Assembly: GCA_016926985.1 (NCBI GenBank)
Contig: JAFGNO010000220.1
Location: 1-9,283 of the forward strand
DNA: 9,283 nt
DNA from: Anaerolineae bacterium
GTDB lineage: Bacteria; Chloroflexota; Anaerolineae; Aggregatilineales; UBA3940
Reading direction: 5' to 3'
This document shows positions 1 through 6,651 of the stretch, piece by piece; the first letter of the stretch is position 1, and each line of letters begins with the position of its first letter. The notes under the pieces were generated by a model, which saw nothing but the letters and a program-made list of their open reading frames with translations, did not search any database and was not told the DNA's origin. Made by a program: the position numbers and the translations under genes.

Positions 1-32
1 CCCAGCAGGGTTCGGAAATGGGTTTTGCCTGC

Positions 33-320
33 TTACTGGTCATGCTCAGTTTCGCCGCCCTGCTTCTCGAAATGTGATATCAGCCGTTCAATGGTAGCAC
101 GATTTTTATAGGCAGGCTGTTGGGTGTCACGATCAAGCAGTTGGCCCATCCCGCGTCTGGGAACGGCGTGGCGCCTGCGCCAATCATGAAGGTCATTACG
201 CCCTTCACGCCAGGTTAGCCTGATCTGCTTGAGGGTCTCGACTATCTCGATCCCGGCAAAGACAGTCATCACTAACGAGAAGAAGATGAGCAAGCCAATG
301 GTCCAGTTAAATAAGCCCAT
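33..320 (-). CDS. Small single-pass membrane protein of unknown function (95 aa)
   Basis: I do not recognise this family. Residues about 6-28 form one hydrophobic helix (GLLIFFSLVMTVFAG core). The rest, about residues 30-95, is strongly charged, with arginine-rich stretches (around WREGRND and WRRRH) and an acidic/histidine C-terminal end. The positive residues after the helix suggest an N-out, C-in orientation with a cytoplasmic tail. There is no cleavable signal peptide or lipobox. The gene starts 20 bp after the phosphoribosyltransferase stop on the same strand, so the two are probably co-transcribed from the promoter at 994-1023. Its own ribosome-binding site is weak (GAGA about 13 bases upstream), which fits low or coupled expression. 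Length, start codon and operon position support a real gene; no function can be assigned. Confidence 0.7.
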   Translation of the reverse strand: MGLFNWTIGLLIFFSLVMTVFAGIEIVETLKQIRLTWREGRNDLHDWRRRHAVPRRGMGQLLDRDTQQPAYKNRATIERLISHFEKQGGETEHDQ

Positions 321-340
321 GGTTTTCTATTGCATCTCTA

Positions 341-862
341 TCAGTTCATCCCGGAAGGCCTGGGCGAAACGCCCTCTACCCCGTGGTCGATCTCCCATGG
401 ATAGATAATCCAGGCATCCGTTGTCGCGGCAAAATAATCCGGTCTGGCTTTAGAAAACAGCGAACGATAAGGATTAAAATGCAGGACACAGGTCGCGGAA
501 CTGCCCCCGGCGGCTTCCACGCGACCGCTCACTGCGGTTGAGGTTCGCCCACTTCCCCATACATCATCCACAATCAAAATACGACGATTGGCAAGCAGGC
601 TTTCTGATGGGAACTGCAAAAACTCCGGCCAGGCTGCCAGTGGCTGCTCACTAAGGCCCTCCGGGAAACTGACCGATGCTGTCAACACATCCTGGATATC
701 AAGCGCTTCGCAAATCAATCCGCCGGGGACAATCCCCCCGCGCGTAATCATCACCAGCGCATCAAACTCGCCCGCCTCACGGAGCTGCCTGAGCAGCACT
801 TCCATCAATTTGTCGATATCTTCCCACGAGAGAAGCTCGCGACGAAGAGGTTCTGTAGGCAT
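341..862 (-). CDS. Phosphoribosyltransferase, COG2236/Gpt-Hpt-like (173 aa)
   Basis: This is a type I phosphoribosyltransferase, a soluble enzyme that joins a base (probably a purine such as hypoxanthine, guanine or xanthine) to PRPP in salvage. The PRPP-binding loop is plain: ILIVDDVWGSGRTS at residues 95-108, with the D99-D100 acidic pair and the GSGRT turn. An earlier TRGGIVPGG loop at 40-48 is the usual pyrophosphate-contacting loop. The C-terminal WIIYPWE at 151-157 is typical of the COG2236 and xanthine-guanine branch, where an aromatic residue stacks on the base. The length is normal for the family. GGAG lies five bases before the ATG. A full-consensus promoter lies upstream, and the gene is first in an operon with the small membrane protein. 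The exact base specificity cannot be read from the sequence. Members of this family are sometimes only called predicted phosphoribosyltransferases. Confidence 0.88.
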   Translation of the reverse strand: MPTEPLRRELLSWEDIDKLMEVLLRQLREAGEFDALVMITRGGIVPGGLICEALDIQDVLTASVSFPEGLSEQPLAAWPEFLQFPSESLLANRRILIVDDVWGSGRTSTAVSGRVEAAGGSSATCVLHFNPYRSLFSKARPDYFAATTDAWIIYPWEIDHGVEGVSPRPSGMN

Positions 863-918
863 TCTATCTCCACTGACAAACGATCTTCACACGCCAGACA
901 CAAAAAATCACCCGGCAG

Positions 919-932
919 GCAGGACAACCTGC
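919..932 (-). promoter_or_regulatory. Short hairpin in the leader of the phosphoribosyltransferase operon
   Basis: On the minus strand the leader contains GCAGG-TTGT-CCTGC, a perfect 5-bp stem with a 4-base loop. A second GCAGG copy (954-958) and an overlapping second CCTGC (915-919) could pair in other combinations. A run of six U follows about ten bases after the hairpin (around 902-907). This could be an attenuator-like or protein-binding leader. The T-run is not directly adjacent to the stem, so a plain terminator is unlikely. It does not match a known riboswitch that I can recognise. Confidence 0.3.
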
Positions 933-993
933 ACTTGTAGAAAACCTCAAAGCCCTGCAATAGTCAGCGCCGGACAGCCACTGATAACTGTTC

Positions 994-1023
994 ATTATAT
1001 GTTGCTGCGCGAAACGGTGTCAA
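994..1023 (-). promoter_or_regulatory. Consensus housekeeping-sigma promoter for the phosphoribosyltransferase operon
   Basis: Read on the minus strand, TTGACA (1023-1018) is followed by an 18-bp spacer and TATAAT (999-994). Both hexamers match the sigma-70/SigA consensus exactly. Transcription would begin near 987, giving a leader of about 125 nt before the ATG at 862. This predicts strong constitutive initiation, so any control probably acts in the leader or through a repressor overlapping this site. Confidence 0.82.
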
Positions 1024-1075
1024 AATAAGCGGGTCCAGAGTCCGGTTTTGATGCCAATCCTGGCCGATTTTTCGT

Positions 1076-1081
1076 TATAAT
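1076..1081 (+). promoter_or_regulatory. -10 box (TATAAT) of the nuclease gene promoter
   Basis: A perfect TATAAT lies 51 bp before the proposed TTG start of the nuclease. The -35 element is poor: TTGATG at 1048-1053 is 22 bp away, which is too far, and at normal spacing only a weak match exists (ATGCCA at 1051-1056, 19-bp spacer). Transcription would begin near 1088, giving a leader of about 44 nt that contains the strong Shine-Dalgarno sequence. The poor -35 suggests weak or activator-dependent expression. Confidence 0.55.
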
Positions 1082-1115
1082 GGTCAACCATGATGGTCGG
1101 ACAAAACAAACATCC

Positions 1116-1125
1116 AGGAGAGGAG
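1116..1125 (+). promoter_or_regulatory. Strong Shine-Dalgarno (AGGAGAGGAG) that fixes a TTG start
   Basis: AGGAGAGGAG is the best ribosome-binding site in this region. It lies inside the frame opened by the ATG at 1090 and six bases before the in-frame TTG at 1132. The ATGs at 1090 and 1093 have no such site and lie almost at the predicted transcription start, so the TTG is preferred. Confidence 0.75.
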
Positions 1126-1131
1126 CCTCCA

Positions 1132-3177
1132 TTGTCTTGCGAACCACGCCTAACCATCCCCAAATTCTGCGCCCTGGTCATTGTGATTGCGCTCTCGATG
1201 GTACTTGCGCCAGGCACATTTTCTGTAAATGCCCAGCAGTCGCTTGAAATCTGGGAGATCCAGGGAACCAGCAGCGTATCTCCATACGAATTTGAGACAG
1301 TCACGACCAGCGAGAATATCGTCACTGCCGTGGGTGTCAATGGATTCTTTATTCAAACACCCCCTGATCGCAGCGATAACGACCCGCTTACCTCCGATGG
1401 CATCCTGGTCTACACAGCCAGACGACCAACCGTCCAGCGCGGCGATCGGGTCACTGTTACCGGGGAGATCACCGAGTATTACGGGATGACCGAGTTTGCG
1501 GATCGGGGTCTTGAATATGAAGTCACCGGCGCCGGGGAGCCGCCTGAACCGGTTGTTCTGGAGGCGCCCTTTCCGCCAGAGGAAAACACAATCCCCGATG
1601 CCTTTGAGCGTTATGAAGGTATGCTGGTTCAGGTAGACGGCGCCGTTGCCAACGGCCCGGCGGTACGGTACTATGCCGGGCAGCCGCGTGAAGAATACGA
1701 GATTCCCGTCACATATGGCTACGACCGGGCTTACCGGGAACCAGGCATTGACTATCCCGCTGAAGGTGAAGAGCCGCATATTGAGGTGTTTGACGGCAAT
1801 TCCCAGGTATTTGAGTTCGGTTTTGGGGGCGGCGCCAACAGCGATGATTTCGCCCCGCTTGAGGTCAATGTCAACACTGGCGCAACCTTGAGTGCCATTG
1901 GCCCGATCAACTACCGGTTTGACCGCTACCAACTGTGGCCGCTGGCCGGCACCCTGACCATTGATACCTCCACAGCCATGGTGCTTCCCCGCCCGGTGCA
2001 GACGCCGCAGCCGGGCGAATACACGATTGGCACACAGAATGCCTACAACCTTTTTGATATGGTCGATGATCGTGGCAAGGACGACACTTACGATACACCA
2101 TGGGAAGTATCAGAGTATCAGCACCAGCTTGACCGGCTCGCTGCTCAAATCTGCGAAGTGCTGCAGGCCCCGGATATTATCGCCCTGCAGGAAGTAGAGA
2201 AGATCGAAGCGCTGGACCATCCAGACCCAGGAGAGCCAGACCTTGTATCAGCCATCAGTGATGCCTGTGGGGTTGTCTATACGGCCTATCTCATCGAAGG
2301 CAACGACGGGCGCGGGATTGATAATGGCTTTCTGGTCCGGGATACTGTCCAGGTGCTTGAGCACTACCAGATCGGTCAGGAAGAGATGTTCCGGCCCACC
2401 ATCGGCACCGGCCCGGAAGCCCTCTTTGATCGTCCCCCGCTGGTGATGGAAGTTGTACTTGACCCTGATGGCACGGCTTTCCCGATTATGCTGATCAATG
2501 TCCATCTGAAATCCTACCTGGACAGTGAATACATCCGATACCGCGAGCTGCGTTTCCAGCAGGCGATTTTCCTGGCTCAGTACATCCAGTCGCTCCAGGA
2601 AACAACCCCGGCTCTCAATCTGATAGTCCTGGGTGATTTCAATGCTTACCAGTTTAACGATGGGATGTCCCCCTCGGTTCAGGTCATCGCCGGGTCGATT
2701 ACGGCCATCGGCAGCGACAACTCTTTGGCTTCCTGGTGGCCAGAGAAGGACTACGTCGAGCCCGATCTGGTCATCCAGACCACCGAAAGGCTCAGCGAAG
2801 CAGAGCGTTACTCCTATGTATATGACGGCAGCGCGCAAACACTCGATCACATTCTGACTTCCCAGGCACTTGACCGGTATATCACCCGGGTTGAGTATGG
2901 TCGTGGTAATGCTGACGCCTCATTTGGCTATGCAGAGCTGGCCGGAAGCCCACTCAAATCATCGGATCACGATGGCGCAGTGATTGCCCTTCAGATCGAA
3001 GGGTATACTTCACCGGAAATCACGCTCACTGACCCTGAGATAACCGGGGAGCAACCGTCCAGCGCGGGTCAGCCGACAGGCTCAGCCTTCCCGCTCACAC
3101 TCATACTCCTCGGCGCACTGGTTGTGCTGGCCTGCGGGGCTTACCTGCTCCTGCGCCCACACAAGAAGGCTGGATAA
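1132..3177 (+). CDS. Secreted, membrane-anchored nuclease: OB-like region plus endonuclease/exonuclease/phosphatase domain
   Basis: From the TTG start the protein has 681 aa; the ATG at 1090 would give 695. Residues about 1-36 are a signal peptide (PK, a long FCALVIVIALSMVLA core, likely cleavage after SVNA). Residues about 40-135 resemble the OB-like domain found before the catalytic part in YhcR/NucH-type and ExeM-type extracellular nucleases. Residues about 300-625 are an EEP domain of the DNase I/exonuclease III superfamily. It shows TQNAYNLFD near 304, ALQEVE with metal-binding E354, NVHLKS with H458, GDFNA with D502 and N504, LDHIL with D572 and H573, and SSDHD with catalytic H613. The end (about 654-675) is a transmembrane helix followed by RPHKKAG, without an LPXTG sortase motif, so the nuclease domain probably sits outside the cell on a membrane anchor. 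The likely role is cutting extracellular DNA or nucleotides for nutrients. The EEP superfamily also contains phosphodiesterases, so DNase activity is probable rather than certain. Confidence 0.9.
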   Translation: MSCEPRLTIPKFCALVIVIALSMVLAPGTFSVNAQQSLEIWEIQGTSSVSPYEFETVTTSENIVTAVGVNGFFIQTPPDRSDNDPLTSDGILVYTARRPTVQRGDRVTVTGEITEYYGMTEFADRGLEYEVTGAGEPPEPVVLEAPFPPEENTIPDAFERYEGMLVQVDGAVANGPAVRYYAGQPREEYEIPVTYGYDRAYREPGIDYPAEGEEPHIEVFDGNSQVFEFGFGGGANSDDFAPLEVNVNTGATLSAIGPINYRFDRYQLWPLAGTLTIDTSTAMVLPRPVQTPQPGEYTIGTQNAYNLFDMVDDRGKDDTYDTPWEVSEYQHQLDRLAAQICEVLQAPDIIALQEVEKIEALDHPDPGEPDLVSAISDACGVVYTAYLIEGNDGRGIDNGFLVRDTVQVLEHYQIGQEEMFRPTIGTGPEALFDRPPLVMEVVLDPDGTAFPIMLINVHLKSYLDSEYIRYRELRFQQAIFLAQYIQSLQETTPALNLIVLGDFNAYQFNDGMSPSVQVIAGSITAIGSDNSLASWWPEKDYVEPDLVIQTTERLSEAERYSYVYDGSAQTLDHILTSQALDRYITRVEYGRGNADASFGYAELAGSPLKSSDHDGAVIALQIEGYTSPEITLTDPEITGEQPSSAGQPTGSAFPLTLILLGALVVLACGAYLLLRPHKKAG

Positions 3178-3187
3178 ATCAGCATCT

Positions 3188-3230
3188 AAAATGGCGATGG
3201 CTGGTGACACTCCCTCGCCATTTTTCTTCT
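3188..3230 (+). terminator. Rho-independent terminator after the nuclease gene
   Basis: AAAATGGCGA (3188-3197) and TCGCCATTTT (3215-3224) form a perfect 10-bp stem with a 17-base loop. The T-rich tract TTTTTCTTCT follows at 3221-3230. It lies 10 bp after the nuclease stop and separates that gene from the yqeY promoter. Confidence 0.88.
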
Positions 3231-3255
3231 CAATTTTCTGCCAATACGCTATACT
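3227..3255 (+). promoter_or_regulatory. Promoter of the yqeY-pgpH-ybeY-dgkA operon
   Basis: TTCTCA (3227-3232, four of six matches to TTGACA), a 17-bp spacer and TATACT (3250-3255, five of six matches) lie just downstream of the terminator stem. The -35 overlaps the terminator T-tract. The transcript would begin near 3262 and give a leader of about 38 nt. No other clear promoter is seen before the genes that follow. Confidence 0.6.
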
Positions 3256-3299
3256 AAGCACAGTGCTGACGCACAGGCCAAACTGAAATTGGAGTGAAT

Positions 3300-3872
3300 A
3301 TGAACTTATCTGACCGGTTATCTGCAGATCTTAAAGATGCAATGAAGAGCGGGGATGACACCCGCAAAATGGTGATCCGCGACGTGAGGTCTGCCATCAA
3401 AGAGGCTGAGCAGCGCAACCGGGAAACGCTGGTCAAGCAGGCATTGAAGAAGCACGGCGTCGAGCGCCCCCGCAGCGACTCCCCTGCTGACCTGGCAGCC
3501 TATAATCGCGCAGTGGAAGATACGCTCGCGACGGAGCGGGTAGAAGAACTCAGCAAACTTCCCGATCCGGATATCCTGGCAGTCATCCAGAAACTGTCCA
3601 AGCAGCGGCAGGAGACAATCGCCGATGCCCAGAAAGCTGACCGGGAGGACCTGGTGCAGGCCGCACAGGAAGAGTTTGATATCCTTGCTGAATACCTGCC
3701 CAAACAGCTCTCACGGGAAGAGATTGAAGCGGTTGCCCGCGAGGTCATCGCGGAAACCGGCGCCAGCTCCATGCGCGAGATGGGCCAGGTGATGGGCCCG
3801 ATTATGGAGCGCCTTCAGGGGAAGGCGGATGGCAAACTGGTCAGCGAGGTTGTCCGGTCGCTCCTGTCATAA
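3300..3872 (+). CDS. yqeY: YqeY family protein (GatB/YqeY domain) with an internal insertion
   Basis: This is a cytoplasmic helical protein of the YqeY family, related to the tRNA-binding tail domain of GatB. Its role is not firmly known; a link to tRNA amidotransfer or translation is assumed from the domain. The N-terminal NLSDRLSADLKDAMKSGD (2-19) and IRDVRSAIKEAE, then KLSKQRQETI near 98-107 and the C-terminal AEYLPKQLSREEIE and MGQVMGPIMERLQGKADG blocks, all match the family. Usual members have about 148 aa and this has 190. The excess is a charged segment at about residues 39-85, between the first helices and the KQR helix. GGAG at 3291-3294 sits five bases before ATG 3300; the GTG at 3294 would overlap that site, so ATG 3300 is chosen. 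It is first in the operon, 38 bp before pgpH. Confidence 0.88.
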   Translation: MNLSDRLSADLKDAMKSGDDTRKMVIRDVRSAIKEAEQRNRETLVKQALKKHGVERPRSDSPADLAAYNRAVEDTLATERVEELSKLPDPDILAVIQKLSKQRQETIADAQKADREDLVQAAQEEFDILAEYLPKQLSREEIEAVAREVIAETGASSMREMGQVMGPIMERLQGKADGKLVSEVVRSLLS

Positions 3873-3910
3873 TCACAGTAATACAGGCATCCCAACCTTA
3901 AGGAAAACGC

Positions 3911-6190
3911 ATGAGCACAATCCAGCCAGAACGAGCGAATAACCCACAGGAGCGTTTCCGCAATTTCTGGCACGCGTTTCGCCTGCTGGGAATTGGCCTG
4001 CTGTTTGTCGGCATCTGCTCAATCATCCTCCTCTTTCCGGTCATCCCAACCCCTGATATCTACGACCTTTCCCTAGGGGATATCGCTCCGGAGGATATTG
4101 AGGCGCCACGAGAAATCACTTATGTCAGCGTGATAGACACCAACCAGGCACGCCTGGCTGCAGCTCAAACCGTGGAGGATGTTTTTACGCAACCCGACCC
4201 CCGCGTCGGGCGACAGCAGGTCCTTAAAGCCCGCCAGGTTATGGATTTTATCAACGATGTGCGCCTGGACTCATATGCAGATGATGCGCTAAAAGAAACA
4301 TACCTGGCAGAGATCACCGCCCTGGACCTGACACCGGAGGCCATGGCTTACCTCATCCACCTGCCAGCCTCTCAGTTCAATCTGGTTGAGAATGAAGTCG
4401 TCAGCCTGATTGAAGATGTGATGAGCAACACGGTTCGGGAAGGGTACATCGAAGAAGTAACCAGCCAGTTGGAGCTTCAAATCAGCCCTGATATGCCTGA
4501 GGAACTGATCCCGCTGACACTACAGATTGCCCGGCAATTGATTATTCCTAACAGCCTGCTGAATATTGTAGAAACCGAGGCTGCGCGGGATGCGGCAATG
4601 GTGGCTGTGCCGGATATCCGCCACACATACCAGCAGGGAGAAATCGTTATTCGCGCTGGCGAGCGTGTGGACGAACGTGGCCTGGAGGCGCTGAACGCGC
4701 TGGGCCTTGCCACCGATGCTATCACCTGGAAAGATGTTGCCAGTGCCATCTTGCTGTCGCTGCTGTCCGGCTGTCTGCTGGCGGTTTTCCTGGTCCTGTT
4801 TGGAAATGAGTGGCTGGAACAACCGCTGCGCCTGCTGCTCCTGGTAGGGGTCACACTGGGATTTGTTTTCCTGGCCCAGATCATGGTGCCGGCACAGGGC
4901 ATACTGGCCTATCTACTTCCAGCAGCCGCCCTGATCCTCACACTCAACACACTGGTAAGCATTGAGTATGCGGTGCTGGCTGCCATTGTATACGCCATAC
5001 TGGTTGGCTATCTCTCAAATGGCTCTTTAGCCATTGCTGCCTATTCAGCCATCACCAGCATGTTCGCTGCCGGGGCCCTGCGTCGAACGTCCCGGCTAAA
5101 CGCCTTTTTCCTTGCCGGGCTGGCAGCCGCCGCGGGTGGTATTGCCACCCTGCTGGTTTTCCAACTGCCTGCCCAGACAGATCCCGGTTTCCTGGCGCAG
5201 TTCATACTTATTGCCCTGATGAACGGACTGCTATCGGCAGGAATTGCCCTGGTGCTGCTGTTCGTTATCGGCAGTCTGACGGGGATCACCACCAGCCTGA
5301 AGCTCATCGACCTGATGCGACCGGATCATCCCCTTCAGCGGCAGCTTCAACAGGAAGCCTTAGGGACTTACCAGCATACGCTCTCCGTGGCCAATATCGC
5401 CGAAGCTGTCGCAGAAGCAGTGGGTGCAGATACACTTCTTACACGAGTGGGCACTCTCTATCATGATATTGGAAAGACCAGCAATCCCGGCTTTTTTGTG
5501 GAAAACCGCACAGAAGGCAGCGGCGATCCACATGAAGGATTAAGCCCGCTGTCAAGCGCCAAGATCATCCTCTCTCATGTAACAGACGGTGTTGACCTGG
5601 CGCGTCGTAAACGGCTGCCTCCACGAGTCATTGATTTCATCAAAGAACATCACGGGACAATGCCAGCTATCTTCTTCCTGCATAAAGCGCGGGAAGAGGC
5701 CGCCGAAGCCGGTGCAGCCCTGGATGAGCAGGCCTTTTACTATGAGGGCCCAACCCCGCAAAGCCCTGAAACGGCAATTCTTATGCTGACAGATGGCTGC
5801 GAGAGCGCAGCACGGGCCAACAAACCATCTTCTTCGGCTGAGATCGAGGCGCTGGTCACCAGGATTGTCCAGCAGCGGCTGGACCTCGGACAGCTCGATG
5901 ATTCCGGTCTGACACTCACCCAGATCAAAATCATCAAGGAATCGATTGTTCGCACACTTAAAGGAATGTATCATCCCCGGGTCCGGTACCCAACCGATCA
6001 ACCAGCCGCCAGACTCAGCCCCGGCGCACAAGGGGCACTCTCCGGTGGACCCAGCGAAGAAGCTGTTGAGGGAATGGTGGTGCAGGAAGCTGGTAAAAAA
6101 GTAGGTTCTGCCCCGGAACAACCAGAACTGGAACCCGCATTGACCGAGCCGGAATCGACTTCGCAACACCCACCAGAAAGCCAAAAATGA
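3911..6190 (+). CDS. pgpH: Membrane HD-domain phosphodiesterase, PgpH type (7TMR-HD), likely c-di-AMP specific
   Basis: This 759-aa protein has the full PgpH layout. One transmembrane helix lies at about 23-45, followed by a long extracytoplasmic 7TMR-HDED domain (about 46-275), a block of several helices (about 276-455) and a cytoplasmic HD domain (about 470-690). Metal-binding residues of the HD domain are visible: H489 in TYQHTL, H518-D519 of HDIG, H580-H581 in KEHHGT, and D628 in LTDGCE. Characterised PgpH enzymes hydrolyse cyclic di-AMP to pApA, so this protein probably lowers c-di-AMP and thereby affects potassium balance and cell-wall state. After residue 690 there is a tail of about 69 residues rich in Pro, Glu, Gln and Ser, which looks disordered. 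AAGGA precedes the ATG by six bases. The stop overlaps the ybeY start as ATGA. The substrate is inferred from family membership. Confidence 0.92.
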   Translation: MSTIQPERANNPQERFRNFWHAFRLLGIGLLFVGICSIILLFPVIPTPDIYDLSLGDIAPEDIEAPREITYVSVIDTNQARLAAAQTVEDVFTQPDPRVGRQQVLKARQVMDFINDVRLDSYADDALKETYLAEITALDLTPEAMAYLIHLPASQFNLVENEVVSLIEDVMSNTVREGYIEEVTSQLELQISPDMPEELIPLTLQIARQLIIPNSLLNIVETEAARDAAMVAVPDIRHTYQQGEIVIRAGERVDERGLEALNALGLATDAITWKDVASAILLSLLSGCLLAVFLVLFGNEWLEQPLRLLLLVGVTLGFVFLAQIMVPAQGILAYLLPAAALILTLNTLVSIEYAVLAAIVYAILVGYLSNGSLAIAAYSAITSMFAAGALRRTSRLNAFFLAGLAAAAGGIATLLVFQLPAQTDPGFLAQFILIALMNGLLSAGIALVLLFVIGSLTGITTSLKLIDLMRPDHPLQRQLQQEALGTYQHTLSVANIAEAVAEAVGADTLLTRVGTLYHDIGKTSNPGFFVENRTEGSGDPHEGLSPLSSAKIILSHVTDGVDLARRKRLPPRVIDFIKEHHGTMPAIFFLHKAREEAAEAGAALDEQAFYYEGPTPQSPETAILMLTDGCESAARANKPSSSAEIEALVTRIVQQRLDLGQLDDSGLTLTQIKIIKESIVRTLKGMYHPRVRYPTDQPAARLSPGAQGALSGGPSEEAVEGMVVQEAGKKVGSAPEQPELEPALTEPESTSQHPPESQK

Positions 6191-6651
6191 GCGGCGATCA
6201 CTACGCTGTCTATGTATCCGTCGATGACCCCTATGTTGTGAACCAGGCTGGGCTGCAAGCTGCCGGCTGGCATACGCTGAATATGGTTCAGGTTGAAGCC
6301 GGGGCATTGACAATCAGCATCGCCTCAAGTGAGCGTGTCAGGAAACTGAACCGGCAGTATGCCGGTAATGACTACGAAACTGATGTCCTGTCTTTTGCTG
6401 CTGAAGACGAACCATACGCTATAGAACCCGACGAACCGCCCTATCTTGGTGATGTGATCGTTGCCTATGAAGTGGCAGACCGGCAGGCCCGGCAGGCCGG
6501 GCATACCCTGCTTGCCGAACTGCAAACCCTGGCTGTTCACGGAACCCTGCACCTGCTGGGCTTTGATCACCAGACCCCCGATCAACAGGCCGAGATGTGG
6601 GCCTACCAATCGGCGATAATGGATGTCGTCCGGGCTGGGGGATACACGTGA
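6187..6651 (+). CDS. ybeY: YbeY endoribonuclease (rRNA maturation factor)
   Basis: YbeY is a zinc-dependent single-strand endoribonuclease that takes part in 16S rRNA 3'-end maturation and ribosome quality control in the cytoplasm. The signature HGTLHLLGFDH at residues 118-128 gives the three zinc-binding histidines H118, H122 and H128. YETDVLSFAAE and LGDVIVAYEVADRQA are the other conserved family blocks. At 154 aa it has normal length. It starts inside the pgpH stop (ATGA, four-base overlap) and its own stop overlaps the proposed dgkA start (GTGA), which suggests coupled translation. The pgpH-ybeY-dgkA order is the common one in Gram-positive-type genomes. It appears complete and intact. 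Confidence 0.95.
   Translation: MSGDHYAVYVSVDDPYVVNQAGLQAAGWHTLNMVQVEAGALTISIASSERVRKLNRQYAGNDYETDVLSFAAEDEPYAIEPDEPPYLGDVIVAYEVADRQARQAGHTLLAELQTLAVHGTLHLLGFDHQTPDQQAEMWAYQSAIMDVVRAGGYT

Noticed and set aside
4..33. Possible terminator hairpin after the small membrane protein (AGCAGG with CCTGCT)
   Set aside because: Only six base pairs with an 18-base loop overlapping the stop codon, and no U-tract before the window edge.
588..1028. 146-aa open frame on the plus strand across the phosphoribosyltransferase gene and its leader
   Set aside because: It lies opposite a clear enzyme gene, its sequence is Ser/Pro/Arg-rich without any motif, and it runs through the consensus leftward promoter.
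1048..1053. TTGATG as the -35 element of the nuclease promoter
   Set aside because: The spacer to TATAAT at 1076 would be 22 bp, outside the range usually tolerated by the housekeeping sigma factor.
1150..1932. 260-aa minus-strand frame inside the nuclease gene
   Set aside because: It is antisense to the signal peptide and OB-like region, shows no family motif and has no separate promoter or ribosome-binding site.
5552..6313. 253-aa minus-strand frame opposite the end of pgpH and start of ybeY
   Set aside because: It is antisense to the HD-domain coding region, has biased Trp/Arg/Gly-rich composition and no recognisable domain.
6597..6647. Longer N-terminus of dgkA from the ATG at 6597
   Set aside because: It would overlap ybeY by 55 bases and adds residues unlike the family; the GTG at 6648 has a spaced GGGGGA and the usual four-base overlap.
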